Shown one piece after another: positions 15,195 to 24,584 of a stretch of DNA of 29,808 bases. A program made the position numbers and the translations under genes. Source of the DNA: DASQWP01 sp050697555 (lineage in GTDB: Bacteria > Actinomycetota > Thermoleophilia > Gaiellales > Gaiellaceae); contig JBOHAD010000027.1 in assembly GCA_050697555.1 (NCBI GenBank), positions 1 through 29,808 of the forward strand. Direction: 5' to 3'. The notes below the pieces were generated by a model, which made no database searches, had not been told where the DNA came from, and worked only from the letters and a program-made list of their open reading frames with translations. How positions within the stretch are numbered: the first letter of the stretch is position 1; every line of letters starts with the position of its first letter.

Positions 15195-17177
15195 ATGGAG
15201 CAGCAGATTCGTAACCACGCTGGATTCATCTGGTCGGTCGCCGACAAGCTGCGCGGCGTCTATAAGCAGTCCGAGTACGGACGCGTGATCCTGCCACTCG
15301 TCGTGCTGCGCCGCCTCGACTGCGTGCTCGAGCCGACGAAGGCGGACGTGCTCGCTCGGGCAGCGAAGCTGAAGGGCAGGGTCGAGAACGTCGCGCCGGT
15401 GCTCGAGTCGGTCGCGGGCGAGCAGTTCTACAACACGAGCCCGCTCGACTTCCGCCGCCTGCTCGACGACCCGGCCAACGTCGCCGGCAACCTGCGCTCC
15501 TACATCGCCGGCTTCTCGCCTGCGGCGCGCGACGTGATCGAGAAGTTCGGTTTCGACGCGCAGATCACGCGGCTCGAGCGCTCGAACCTGCTCTACCTCG
15601 TTGTCTCCCAGTTCGCGGAGATCGACCTCCACCCGAACGCCGTCTCGAACCTGGAGATGGGCTACCTGTACGAGGAGCTCGTCCGCAAGTTCTCGGAGCT
15701 CTCGAACGAGACCGCCGGCGAGCACTTCACGCCGCGCGAGGTGATCCGGCTAATGGTCGACCTGCTCTTCGTCGAGGACGACGACCTGCTCCGCAAGCCC
15801 GGGATCGTCAAGACGCTCTACGACCCGGCGTGCGGCACCGGCGGGATGCTCTCGATCGCGGAGGACTACCTGCGTGAGCTGAACCCGGACGCACGTCTCG
15901 AGGTGTTCGGCCAGGAGCTGAACGAGGAGACGTACGCGGTGTGCCGCTCGGACATGATGCTCAAGGGCCAGGACGCGTCGCACATCGTGCAGGGGAACTC
16001 GTTCGACGCGGACGGGCACGCGGGCCGTACGTTCGACTACATGCTCGCGAACCCGCCGTTCGGCGTGGAGTGGAAGTCGGTCGAGCTCGCCGTGAAGGAT
16101 GAGCGTGAGAAGCTCGGATTCAACGGCCGCTTCGGCGGAGGGCTCCCGGCGATCAACGACGGAAGCTTCCTCTTCCTCCAGCACATGATCTCGAAGATGC
16201 GCCCGGCGGAGCAGGGCGGCTCCCGCCTCGCAATCGTCTTCAACGGCTCGCCGCTCTTCACCGGCGGCGCGGGTTCCGGCCCCTCGGAGATCCGCCGCTG
16301 GATCATCGAGAACGACTGGCTCGAGGGCGTCGTCGCGCTTCCCGACCAGCTCTTCTACAACACCGGCATCTCGACCTACTTCTGGGTCGTCACGAACCGG
16401 AAGCGACCCGAGCGGCGCGGGAAGGTACAGCTCGTGGACGCGCGCGAGCTGTGGGTGAAGATGCGCAAGAGTCTTGGCGAGAAGCGCAAGGCCATCTCGC
16501 CCGAGCAGATCGATGAGATCACCCGCCTCTACGGCGCGTTCGAGGAGAACGAGCGGGTGAAGATCTTCCGCAACGAGGAGTTCGCCTACCAGCGGATCGC
16601 CGTCGAGCGGCCGCTTCGCCTGCGCTACACGGGAGAGGGCGCCCGCGAGCGGCTGGAGGCGTCGAAGGCGTTCGCGAAGCTCGGCGCGGAGCAGCAGGAG
16701 GCACTGCTCGGGTCCGTGGGAGCGCTCGCCGAGCTCGCGACGACCGATCGCGCGGAGGCGCTCGCCGCCGCCTCTGCCGTGAATGGGAAGCTCTCGAAGC
16801 CCGAGGAGAAGGCGCTGCTAGAGGCCCTCGCCGTCCGCGACCCGGAGGCCCCGGCGCTCGACGAGCCCGACCCGGAGCTCCGCGACCAGGAAAACGTGCC
16901 GCTACCGGTGGAATCGGTGACATTCGAGTCCGACCCCTCGGCGCGTCTCGCGAGCGAGCCTTACCGGCGCGCAGTCGAGGAGTACATCGCCGCCGAGGTG
17001 CTGCCGTATGTCCCGGACGCGTGGATCGATCACTCTAAGACGAAGATCGGCTACGAGATTCTGCTCACGCGCCACTTCTACGAGTACGTCCCGCCGCGCC
17101 CGCTCAAGGAGATCGACGCCGAAATCCGCGCGCTCGAGGACGAGATCCAGGAGCTGCTCGGCGAGGTCACCACTTGA
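15195..17177 (+). CDS. hsdM: Type I restriction-modification system DNA methyltransferase subunit M
   Basis: A 660-aa N6-adenine methyltransferase subunit from ATG 15195. The N-terminal helical domain (HAGFIWSVADKLRGVYKQSE...ILPLVVLRRLD) is typical of HsdM. The catalytic core has the SAM-binding LYDPACGTGGML (~210) and the adenine-specific motif IV NPPFGVEW (~285). HFTPREVIRLMVDLL and a long C-terminal coiled region (IDAEIRALEDEIQELLGE) complete the pattern. With HsdS it methylates the host recognition site. Its TGA overlaps the ATG of hsdS by one base, so the subunits are translated in step. All key residues are present. It is the first gene of the operon. Confidence 0.96.
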   Translation: MEQQIRNHAGFIWSVADKLRGVYKQSEYGRVILPLVVLRRLDCVLEPTKADVLARAAKLKGRVENVAPVLESVAGEQFYNTSPLDFRRLLDDPANVAGNLRSYIAGFSPAARDVIEKFGFDAQITRLERSNLLYLVVSQFAEIDLHPNAVSNLEMGYLYEELVRKFSELSNETAGEHFTPREVIRLMVDLLFVEDDDLLRKPGIVKTLYDPACGTGGMLSIAEDYLRELNPDARLEVFGQELNEETYAVCRSDMMLKGQDASHIVQGNSFDADGHAGRTFDYMLANPPFGVEWKSVELAVKDEREKLGFNGRFGGGLPAINDGSFLFLQHMISKMRPAEQGGSRLAIVFNGSPLFTGGAGSGPSEIRRWIIENDWLEGVVALPDQLFYNTGISTYFWVVTNRKRPERRGKVQLVDARELWVKMRKSLGEKRKAISPEQIDEITRLYGAFEENERVKIFRNEEFAYQRIAVERPLRLRYTGEGARERLEASKAFAKLGAEQQEALLGSVGALAELATTDRAEALAAASAVNGKLSKPEEKALLEALAVRDPEAPALDEPDPELRDQENVPLPVESVTFESDPSARLASEPYRRAVEEYIAAEVLPYVPDAWIDHSKTKIGYEILLTRHFYEYVPPRPLKEIDAEIRALEDEIQELLGEVTT

Positions 17178-18394
17178 TGGTCTTTCCGGCCCGCTGGCGA
17201 ATGGTCAGGGCCAAGTACCTGTACCGGGTCATCGACGAGCGGGTCGGGTCGGACAGCCTCCCGCTGCTCGCCGTCTCGATCCACCACGGCGTCGTGCCAC
17301 GCGAGACGCTGACCGAAGACGAGCCGCGTGCGGACGATCTCAGCAAGTACAAGCGCTGCTCGGCCGGCGACGTCGTGCTCAACCGGATGCGCGCCTTTCA
17401 GGGCGGGATTGGAGTGGCGCCGGGCGTCGGAATCGTCAGTCCAGACTATGTAGTGCTAAGGATGGTGAGCGGCGTCGACGTCCGCTTCTTTCATCACCTG
17501 TTCCGCTCCTCGTGGTTCATCGGTGAGATGACGGCGCGGCTTCGCGGGATCGGCAGTTCTGATCAGGGGAACGTGCGGACGCCGAGGATCAACGTCGAAG
17601 ACTTCGGCGAAATCACGCTGGCACTCCCGTCGCTCGACGAGCAGCGCGTGATCGCCGACTTCCTCGACGCCGAGACGGCGCGGATCGACGGGCTCGTCGA
17701 GAAGAAGCGGCGGATGATCGCGATTTTGGAGGAACGCCGCGTCGCGATCACCGTCGGCGCGGTCCGGAACCCAGAGTGGCCGCGCGTGAAGCTCACGCTG
17801 CTCGCGCGTCTCGGGAGCGGGCACACGCCGAGTCGAGACCGTCCCGAGTGGTGGGAGAACCTGACCATTCCGTGGATCACGACTGGCGACGTCGCCCTGA
17901 TGCGCGGCGACCGGATCGAGTTCATCGAAGACGCGAAGTACTCGATCAGCGAGCTTGGTCTTGCCAACTCAGCGGCTGAGCTTCATCCGGCGGGAACGGT
18001 CGTCCTCTCGCGCACGGCTTCAGTCGGCTTCTCGGCGATCATGGCGCGCCCGATGGCGACGAGTCAGGACTTCGCTACGTGGACGTGCGGGCCGCGGCTG
18101 CGGCCGCGCTTTCTTCTCCTCTGCCTTCGTTCGATGCGCGCCGAGTTGCTCGGGCGCTTGGCGATGGGATCGACGCACAAGACGATCTACATGCCGGAGA
18201 TCGAGGCAATTCGCGTGCCGCTTCCGACGCTCGAGGAGCAGGAGCGTGTCGTGGCTGAGGTATGGGAGCGTCTCCATCCGATCGACTCGGCCGTCGCAGC
18301 AATCGAGCGACAGATCGACTTGCTGCGGGAGCACCGACAGGCGCTCATCACGGCGGCCGTTGCGGGCCAACTCGTCGTGGAGGCCGCCGCATGA
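17177..18394 (+). CDS. hsdS: Type I restriction-modification system specificity subunit S
   Basis: A 405-aa protein; I choose ATG 17177, which overlaps the hsdM TGA in a TGATG, over the TTG one codon upstream. Two target-recognition domains are visible, each ending in a conserved central helix: ALPSLDEQRVIADFLDAETARIDGLVEKK (first, ~145-175) and PLPTLEEQERVVAEVWERLHPID (second, ~345-370). That is the standard duplicated HsdS plan, so the target should be bipartite; its sequence cannot be predicted. The second domain starts like many others with GSGHTPSRDRPEWWEN. Its stop overlaps the hsdR start (ATGA at 18391). Confidence 0.95.
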   Translation: MVFPARWRMVRAKYLYRVIDERVGSDSLPLLAVSIHHGVVPRETLTEDEPRADDLSKYKRCSAGDVVLNRMRAFQGGIGVAPGVGIVSPDYVVLRMVSGVDVRFFHHLFRSSWFIGEMTARLRGIGSSDQGNVRTPRINVEDFGEITLALPSLDEQRVIADFLDAETARIDGLVEKKRRMIAILEERRVAITVGAVRNPEWPRVKLTLLARLGSGHTPSRDRPEWWENLTIPWITTGDVALMRGDRIEFIEDAKYSISELGLANSAAELHPAGTVVLSRTASVGFSAIMARPMATSQDFATWTCGPRLRPRFLLLCLRSMRAELLGRLAMGSTHKTIYMPEIEAIRVPLPTLEEQERVVAEVWERLHPIDSAVAAIERQIDLLREHRQALITAAVAGQLVVEAAA

Positions 18395-21387
18395 CGCTCG
18401 GCGCGACGGAGCGGAAGTTCGAAGGTGCCATCGAGGCGTGGCTCCTCGAGCAGGGCGGCTACACGAAGGGCGATCCGCGGGCGTTCGACCGGGCCCTCGG
18501 CCTCGATCCCGGGGAGGTGCTCGCATTCGTTCTGGCGACGCAGCCGGATGAGTGGCGCGAGCTCGCCGGTCGCCACGGCGGCGACGGCGCGGCGCGAGCT
18601 AACTTCCTCAGGCGGCTCGCTAGCGAGCTCGACGAGCGCGGCACCGTCGACGTGCTGCGGCGCGGCGTCAAGGACCTCGGCGTCGAGATCCGCCTCGCGT
18701 ACTTCAAGCCGGCGCACGGTCTGACGCCGGAGCTCGTTGCGCGCTACGACGCGAACCGGCTGGTGCTCGTGCGGCAGCTCGCCTACGGAGCGGACGAGAC
18801 GAAGGCAATCGACCTCGCGCTGTTCGTGAACGGCATCCCGGTCGCGACCGCCGAGCTCAAGAACCCGATCACGGGCCAGAACGTCGAGCACGCGATCGCC
18901 CAGTACCGGCGCGACCGCGACCCCGCCAACGTGACGCTCGTGCGCCGCGCGGTCGTGCACTTCGCTGTCGACCCGGACCTCGTCGCGATGGCGACGAGGC
19001 TCGCGGGCGAGGCAACGCAGTTTTTGCCGTTCAACCGCGGCTCGGAGGAGGGAGGCGCAGGCAACCCGTTCAAGCCCGACGGCCATCGCACGGCCTACTT
19101 GTGGGAGCTGGTCTGGGAGCGCGAGGCGTGGCTCGACTTGCTCGCGCGGTTCGTCCACGTCGTTCGGCCGGAGAAGGGCTCGCCGGCCGAGAAGCGGGCG
19201 AAGACGCGGATCGTCTTTCCCCGCTACCACCAGTGGGACGCTGTGCGCAAGCTCGAGGCGCACGCGCGCGAGCACGGAGCGGGGCCGAGCTACCTGGTCG
19301 AGCACTCGGCGGGCTCGGGCAAGTCGAACTCGATCGCCTGGCTCGCGCACCGGCTCTCGAGCCTCCACGACGCGGCCGAGCGCAAGGTCTTCGACAAGGT
19401 CGTCGTCATCACCGACCGGCTCGTGCTCGACCGGCAGCTGCAGGAGACCGTCCACCAGCTCGAGCACGTGCACGGGGTCGTCGTCCGGATCGACCGGGAC
19501 TCTCAACAGCTTGCGGAAGCCCTGGCGGGCGAGCAGGCGCGGATCATCGTCACGACGCTGCAGAAGTTTCCGTACGTGCTGGACAAGATCGAGGCGCTGC
19601 CGGCGCGACGCTATGCGGTGATCGTCGACGAGGCGCATTCCTCGCAGACGGGCGAGGCGGCCGCGGACCTGCGGCGGGCGCTCTCGCTGGAGGCGGCCGA
19701 GGCCGAGGAGCAAGCGGAGGAGGCGGAGCGCGGCGACGGCCAGGACCTGCTCGCGCGGTCGCTCGCCGGCCGGGGCCGGCCCGGCAACCTCTCCTTCTTT
19801 GCGTTCACGGCGACGCCGAAGGCGAAGACGCTCGAGCTGTTCGGGACGGGGGTGGAGACGGCGGAGGGTTTGCGTTACCGGCCCTTCCACCTCTACTCGA
19901 TGCGGCAGGCGATCGAGGAGGGCTTCATCCTCGACGTGCTCGCAAACTACACGACTTACAAGACGTATTTCCGGATCGAGAAGGCGGTTACCGACGATCC
20001 CGAGTACGACCAGGCGCGGGCGCGGCGGGCGATCGCCCGGTTCGTGACGCTGCATGCGCACAACCTCGCGCAGCGGGCGGAGATCGTCGTCGAGCATTTC
20101 CGCACGCACACCGCCAAGAAGATCGGCGGCAGGGCGAAGGCGATGGTCGTCACCAGCTCCCGGCTGCACGCGGTGCGCTACAAGCTCGCGCTCGATCGCT
20201 ACATCGCCGAAAAGGGGTATCCCGACGTCCGGACGCTCGTGGCGTTCTCCGGCAAGGTGCTCGACGAGGGCGACGAGTTCACCGAGCCGGGCATGAACGC
20301 CTTCCCGGAATCGGAGACGGCGCAGCGGCTCGGGAGCGACGACTACCAGGTGCTGATCGTCGCCGAGAAGTTCCAGACCGGCTTCGACCAGCCGCTCCTG
20401 CACACGATGTACGTCGACAAGGTGCTGACCGGGCTGAACGCGGTGCAGACGCTGAGCCGGCTCAACCGCATCCTGCCGCCGGAAAAAACGGACACGTTTG
20501 TGCTCGACTTCCGCAACGAGGCCGAGGAGATCCAGGAAGCGTTCCGGCCCTGGTACGAGCGGACGGAGGCGGTGCCGACCGACCCGAACCTGCTCTACGA
20601 CACGCACCGAGCGCTCTGGGACTTCGACGTCCTGCGCGACGACGAGGTCGAGGCGGGCGTGCAGGCGCTGCTCGCCGCCACCGAGACGAGCGGGCACGGC
20701 GCCGTCTACGCCGCGCTCGACCCAGCGCGCGACCGCTTCCTCGAGCTCGACGAGGAGGTGCAGGACGCCTTCCGCGACCTGCTCGCCCGGTTCGTGAACC
20801 TGTACGCGTTCGTCTCGCAGATCGTCCCCTACGTCGACCGGCGACTCGAACGCGACTACCTGTACGCGCGGGCGCTGCTCGCGTGCCTGCCGGGACAGGC
20901 GGCCGAGCGCCTCGACCTCGGCAGCGAGGTCGCCCTGACGCACCTGAAGATCGCGCAGATCTACGAGGGGTCGGCCTCGCTCGAGGAGGGAGGCGGCGAG
21001 GTCGTCGCCATCTTCTCCGGACGCGGGCCCGAGCACGAACCCGAGAAGGAGCACCTCTCACGGATCGTCGACGTCATGAACGAGCGCTTCGGGCTCGAGC
21101 TCGGCGACGCCGACCAACTCCTCTTCGACCAGTTCGAGGAGGCGTGGGCGGCGGACGAGTCGCTCGCGGCCCGAGCGAAGAACAACGACTTCCAGAACTT
21201 CCGCCTCGTCTTCGATCGCACGTTCCTCGATACCGTCGTGCCGCGGATGGACGACAACGACGAGATCTTCAAGCGCATCCTCGACGAGCCGTCGTTCCGG
21301 CAGACGGTTCTCGACCACTATGCCGCGCGGCTGTACGGCCGGCTCCGCGCCGAGCACGATCAGCCAGGGATTCCAGGAGCGTCCTGA
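18391..21387 (+). CDS. hsdR: Type I restriction endonuclease subunit R
   Basis: A 998-aa motor-nuclease subunit from ATG 18391, overlapping hsdS by four bases. The N-terminal nuclease carries AIDLALFVNG and TAELKNP (Asp, then E-x-K, ~140-157), the PD-(D/E)XK active site of HsdR. The SF2 translocase follows: HSAGSGKSNSIAWL (~307), DEAHSSQ (~412), FFAFTATPK, KFQTGFDQPLL and TLSRLNR. The chain is of normal length and shows no frameshift. The complex translocates on unmethylated DNA and cuts it at a distance. A large open frame on the opposite strand is only a GC-rich shadow. Confidence 0.96.
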   Translation: MTLGATERKFEGAIEAWLLEQGGYTKGDPRAFDRALGLDPGEVLAFVLATQPDEWRELAGRHGGDGAARANFLRRLASELDERGTVDVLRRGVKDLGVEIRLAYFKPAHGLTPELVARYDANRLVLVRQLAYGADETKAIDLALFVNGIPVATAELKNPITGQNVEHAIAQYRRDRDPANVTLVRRAVVHFAVDPDLVAMATRLAGEATQFLPFNRGSEEGGAGNPFKPDGHRTAYLWELVWEREAWLDLLARFVHVVRPEKGSPAEKRAKTRIVFPRYHQWDAVRKLEAHAREHGAGPSYLVEHSAGSGKSNSIAWLAHRLSSLHDAAERKVFDKVVVITDRLVLDRQLQETVHQLEHVHGVVVRIDRDSQQLAEALAGEQARIIVTTLQKFPYVLDKIEALPARRYAVIVDEAHSSQTGEAAADLRRALSLEAAEAEEQAEEAERGDGQDLLARSLAGRGRPGNLSFFAFTATPKAKTLELFGTGVETAEGLRYRPFHLYSMRQAIEEGFILDVLANYTTYKTYFRIEKAVTDDPEYDQARARRAIARFVTLHAHNLAQRAEIVVEHFRTHTAKKIGGRAKAMVVTSSRLHAVRYKLALDRYIAEKGYPDVRTLVAFSGKVLDEGDEFTEPGMNAFPESETAQRLGSDDYQVLIVAEKFQTGFDQPLLHTMYVDKVLTGLNAVQTLSRLNRILPPEKTDTFVLDFRNEAEEIQEAFRPWYERTEAVPTDPNLLYDTHRALWDFDVLRDDEVEAGVQALLAATETSGHGAVYAALDPARDRFLELDEEVQDAFRDLLARFVNLYAFVSQIVPYVDRRLERDYLYARALLACLPGQAAERLDLGSEVALTHLKIAQIYEGSASLEEGGGEVVAIFSGRGPEHEPEKEHLSRIVDVMNERFGLELGDADQLLFDQFEEAWAADESLAARAKNNDFQNFRLVFDRTFLDTVVPRMDDNDEIFKRILDEPSFRQTVLDHYAARLYGRLRAEHDQPGIPGAS

Positions 21388-21397
21388 TATCACAGTG

Positions 21398-22060
21398 ATG
21401 GCCGAGGCGGGTGCGGGCGAAGGTGTGAACTTCATCGTCGAGTGCGAAGAGCTTTCGGATTCGAGTGCGCCGCTGCGGCAGGGAGATGTTCTCGAGTGGT
21501 TGAACGAGGGGGCTGACCCTTGGAAGTGCTACGCGATCATCGTGACGGCCGATTGCGACATCGCACATCAGAAACACGGCGGCCTGCTTGCGTGCGTGCC
21601 CGTTCTACCTCACGATGATTACTTAGCTCTCTTCCCGTTGCCGGCTCGGCTCAGTACGGCTCAAGGCAAGCTCTTGGAGCGAGCTACGTCACTCATTCGT
21701 CAGTACCAGGCAGCCAACCGGCCCGAATTCCCGGTTGCGCTGTCCGACGGCGCAGTCGTTGCGTGGATTGAGGCAAGCTCCGCTGACGAGATCATCGATG
21801 AGCTTATGGTCGCAGATGGCAAGCCGGCGGATCAGCTCGGAGACATGTTGAGCGCGATCAGGCAGTGCTCAACGGCCACGAGCTCGGGCGGCTTTGATGT
21901 CCAGCTCGATGCGTTGGCGAGGGCAATTCTCGTTGCCCAAGGTGAAACGAACTTTGAAAAGCGGCGGGAAGCGCTAGCACGGGAGCTGCTTGATCGCCTG
22001 CAGCGACTTCCGGGTGACGCGATCTTCCTTCACGCCCTGTCAACGAGCAATCGAAGCTGA
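21398..22060 (+). CDS. Unknown protein with a VTADCD motif, shortened by an in-frame TGA
   Basis: From ATG 21398, ten bases after hsdR, the frame encodes 220 residues and stops at TGA 22058-22060. It then runs on in the same frame for 80 more codons to a TGA at 22301-22303 that overlaps the next start (ATGA). Recognisable blocks are YAIIVTADCDIAHQKHGGLL and ACVPVLPHDDYLALFPLP; the rest is helical. I do not know the family. The product seems soluble. It forms a two-gene unit with the SF1 helicase-like gene. Whether the 220-residue form is functional, or the gene is a recent pseudogene, cannot be told from sequence alone. Confidence 0.7.
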   Translation: MAEAGAGEGVNFIVECEELSDSSAPLRQGDVLEWLNEGADPWKCYAIIVTADCDIAHQKHGGLLACVPVLPHDDYLALFPLPARLSTAQGKLLERATSLIRQYQAANRPEFPVALSDGAVVAWIEASSADEIIDELMVADGKPADQLGDMLSAIRQCSTATSSGGFDVQLDALARAILVAQGETNFEKRREALARELLDRLQRLPGDAIFLHALSTSNRS

Positions 22061-22303
22061 TATGTCGCGTACCTCAGATCGCTTCTGAACGTCCAGGAGG
22101 GCGCGATCGCGCGCCGTGTACCCGACCTTAGCGATGGTTCCGTCCTGGCAAAGCGCATCTCGAGGCTGACCTCACCGTACGTCTTCCATCTCTCGCAGCA
22201 GCTCGGCCAGATCTTCTCGGCGATCGGTCTCCCATCGCCCTACGAAACGAGCCGAACTGCCTTCATTGCTGACTGTGCGTCCAAATATGGAGGAGGTTCA
22301 TGA
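22061..22303 (+). pseudogene. In-frame C-terminal remainder of the preceding gene after an internal TGA
   Basis: Eighty sense codons continue without a break: YVAYLRSLLNVQEGAIARR, then RLTSPYVFHLSQQLGQIFSAIGLPSPYE. None of these codons is ATG, GTG or TTG, so it cannot easily be a separate gene. Its codon use is normal, and its end gives the ATGA overlap expected of an operon. GGAGGAGG near its end is the Shine-Dalgarno sequence of the helicase gene. This looks like the intact C-terminus of the gene before a recent nonsense change (for example TGG or CGA to TGA). Confidence 0.7.
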
Positions 22304-24558
22304 CGGTGTCGCCAGTCGTGTTCAGTGTCGCGGCACTGGACTCCCTGCTTCAAGGCGCCGGGAGCACCGAAGAGGGGTCGTCCGTCTTTGCGATCCCCCG
22401 GGATTCGTCGGATCTCGTCACACACGTTGAGGTCGATGGAGTCTCCTTCTTCGTCCATGCCAGCGATGGGGCTGACGCCCGCCGGCTCGTCTTCCCGGAT
22501 GTCGCAACCGTGGAACGACTCCAAGCAGATCAACAGTTCTCACGGGCGAGCCTACGACGGGCTCACCAGATGGCCTTGACGGCGGAACGCCTGCCTGTCC
22601 GGCTGGATCCGGCATGGAGTCCCTACCACCACGACAGCTTCGTCGCCTTCTTCGCAGCCCCGCGAGTAATGGGGTCGTTGCGCTGGATTGCGCAAGTGAA
22701 GCCAAGGGGCTCACGTGATGTGTGCTTCTGGGAGCTCACGTCCTCATCCCAGCCAGTCCGACTCGAGCGCTTCAGGCCCCGGCTGGACACGTACGACGAT
22801 GCGGTCGCGGGGTGGGGTGAAGCGCTGCGCCAAGCCGCTAAGCGCTTCGCGAGACGACGCCAAACAGAGCGGGTGGGAGTCACTGAAACGATCGACCTTG
22901 CCGCCACAACATACGGGGCGGTCACCGGAAATCGGTCCTACTCTGGCTGGCTCGAACGACTCACGGACGAGCAGAATCGATTCCTCGACAAGCCACCAAC
23001 CGTCTCGACGAGACTGCGTGGCCCTGCTGGGAGCGGCAAGACGCTCCTCCTTGAGCTCAAGGCCCTTCGAGAGCTCTACCGAGCACGCGAGCAAGGCGAT
23101 CTCATCCGCATCCTCTTCGTCACTCATAGCTGGACAGTCGCCGTACAGGTCGACGCCGCCCTACGCCAACTGGATGAGTCTGGCGATCTGTCGGACGTCG
23201 AGGTTCTTCCGCTGCTTGCGATCGCTCAAGACAAACTGCCCGCCGAGCGGCAAGGGCGTGGCTTCGAACTGCTCGGAGAGGACAATCTCTCGGGCAAGAT
23301 GATGCAGCTCACAGAGATCGATGCGAGCGTCGATCGCTTTGTCAAAGGTGACTGGTTGACGCTCGCGAGTCGGTGCAGCCCTGATTTCGTTGACCGCGTT
23401 ACGGCACCTGCGTCATCGGCGCAACGGAATGCGCTCGTCTGGGATCTGATGCATGAGTTCGCATGCGTGTTGTCGGCTCATGGGATCCTTCCGGGCGTCA
23501 ACGCAGCGCGTCAATACCTCCCGCTCCATCGGATGCCTTGGATGATGCCGTTGGAGACCGACGGCGAAAAGCTCGCGGTTCTCGAGATCTACAGCACGTT
23601 CGTCGCGTCACTGCGGGATCAGCGGCTGCTCTCAAGCGACCAGTTTGTCAACGACTTTTTGAACTACCTCGAAACATTTGCCTGGAATCTTCGCCGTACT
23701 GAAGACGGGTACGACATCATCTGCGTCGACGAGCTCCATCTTTTTAACGAGCAGGAGCGCTTGACTCTCCACTACCTCAGTCGCGACCCGGATCGTTATC
23801 CCGTGATGTTCATGGCGCTCGACCCGCGTCAGTCCCCCACGGAAGTGTATACGGATGGCGGAATCGGACCTATCGGCGTTGGTGACAGCGGCGAAGCCGA
23901 CGCGGCTTTGGGGACCGTCGACTTGGTCGAACTCAAGACGATTCACCGATTCTCGCCTGAGATCTTGCGACTCGTTCGCCATATCAATGACAGCTTTCCT
24001 GCGCTCGATCTCGGCGACGACTGGGCCTTCGGCGGTGATGAAGTGCAAACGTCCGTCGCGGAGACGGGGCGAATACCATCCGTGATCTCCCACGTCGATG
24101 GGGACGCGGAAATTGCGGCAGTGTTCGAATCAGCCGCCCGTCATGCTGCAAGGGTCCCATCGGAGGAACGAGTCGCAATCGTTCTGATCGACCCGCTCGT
24201 CCTCAACGACTACGCGGAAATCGCCGAAGCAAAAACTGGAGTGACGCTAATCCGCGGTCGCGACGAGGTCGAGGCGCTTCAGTACTCACGGCGCTCAATT
24301 GTGGTCAGTGCAGCCGAGTATGTCGCTGGTCTCCAGTTCGGGGTTGTGATCGTCGCCGGCTTTCCACCGGAGAGCAATCGGACCGCCAACCTGGGCCACC
24401 AGCGCCGCCGTCTGCTGTCGTTGCTGTACCTGGCTGTGAGCCGGGCGACGAGCGACGTGGAGATTCACGTGAACGTCGGCGATGGAGGGATCCCAGGCGT
24501 TCTCGAGTCGGCTTCGGAGGCCAAGGTCGTGCAACTCGCGAGCGAAGACTCCTACTAG
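22300..24558 (+). CDS. SF1 (UvrD/Rep-like) helicase or ATPase
   Basis: A 752-aa protein from ATG 22300 with a strong Shine-Dalgarno (GGAGGAGG) five bases upstream. The first ~235 residues are an unrecognised N-terminal domain. The motor then has RGPAGSGKTLLLELKAL (Walker A, ~242), RILFVTHSWTVAVQVD (motif Ia), DIICVDELHLFNEQE (Walker B, ~475), VMFMALDPRQSP (motif III) and KTIHRFSPEILRL (motif IV). It ends with VVIVAGFPPESN and LLYLAVSRATSDVEI (motifs V-VI). This is the UvrD/Rep plan, but Walker B is DELH and the 2B-like insert is short. As in Gabija GajB, such an ATPase next to an unknown partner suggests a defence module; the partner here is not a GajA-like OLD nuclease. Base composition is visibly lower in GC than hsdR. 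Confidence 0.85.
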   Translation: MTVSPVVFSVAALDSLLQGAGSTEEGSSVFAIPRDSSDLVTHVEVDGVSFFVHASDGADARRLVFPDVATVERLQADQQFSRASLRRAHQMALTAERLPVRLDPAWSPYHHDSFVAFFAAPRVMGSLRWIAQVKPRGSRDVCFWELTSSSQPVRLERFRPRLDTYDDAVAGWGEALRQAAKRFARRRQTERVGVTETIDLAATTYGAVTGNRSYSGWLERLTDEQNRFLDKPPTVSTRLRGPAGSGKTLLLELKALRELYRAREQGDLIRILFVTHSWTVAVQVDAALRQLDESGDLSDVEVLPLLAIAQDKLPAERQGRGFELLGEDNLSGKMMQLTEIDASVDRFVKGDWLTLASRCSPDFVDRVTAPASSAQRNALVWDLMHEFACVLSAHGILPGVNAARQYLPLHRMPWMMPLETDGEKLAVLEIYSTFVASLRDQRLLSSDQFVNDFLNYLETFAWNLRRTEDGYDIICVDELHLFNEQERLTLHYLSRDPDRYPVMFMALDPRQSPTEVYTDGGIGPIGVGDSGEADAALGTVDLVELKTIHRFSPEILRLVRHINDSFPALDLGDDWAFGGDEVQTSVAETGRIPSVISHVDGDAEIAAVFESAARHAARVPSEERVAIVLIDPLVLNDYAEIAEAKTGVTLIRGRDEVEALQYSRRSIVVSAAEYVAGLQFGVVIVAGFPPESNRTANLGHQRRRLLSLLYLAVSRATSDVEIHVNVGDGGIPGVLESASEAKVVQLASEDSY

Positions 24559-24584
24559 AGCCTTGTAGTCGTATTGTGTCCTGC

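Noticed and set aside
18187..21054. A 955-aa minus-strand frame opposite hsdR
   Set aside because: Arg/Leu/Val-rich shadow with no motif; hsdR on the plus strand has all family motifs.
15195..21387. Possible phase-variable hsdS locus
   Set aside because: There is one hsdS, with no inverted repeats, no second hsdS fragment and no nearby invertase.
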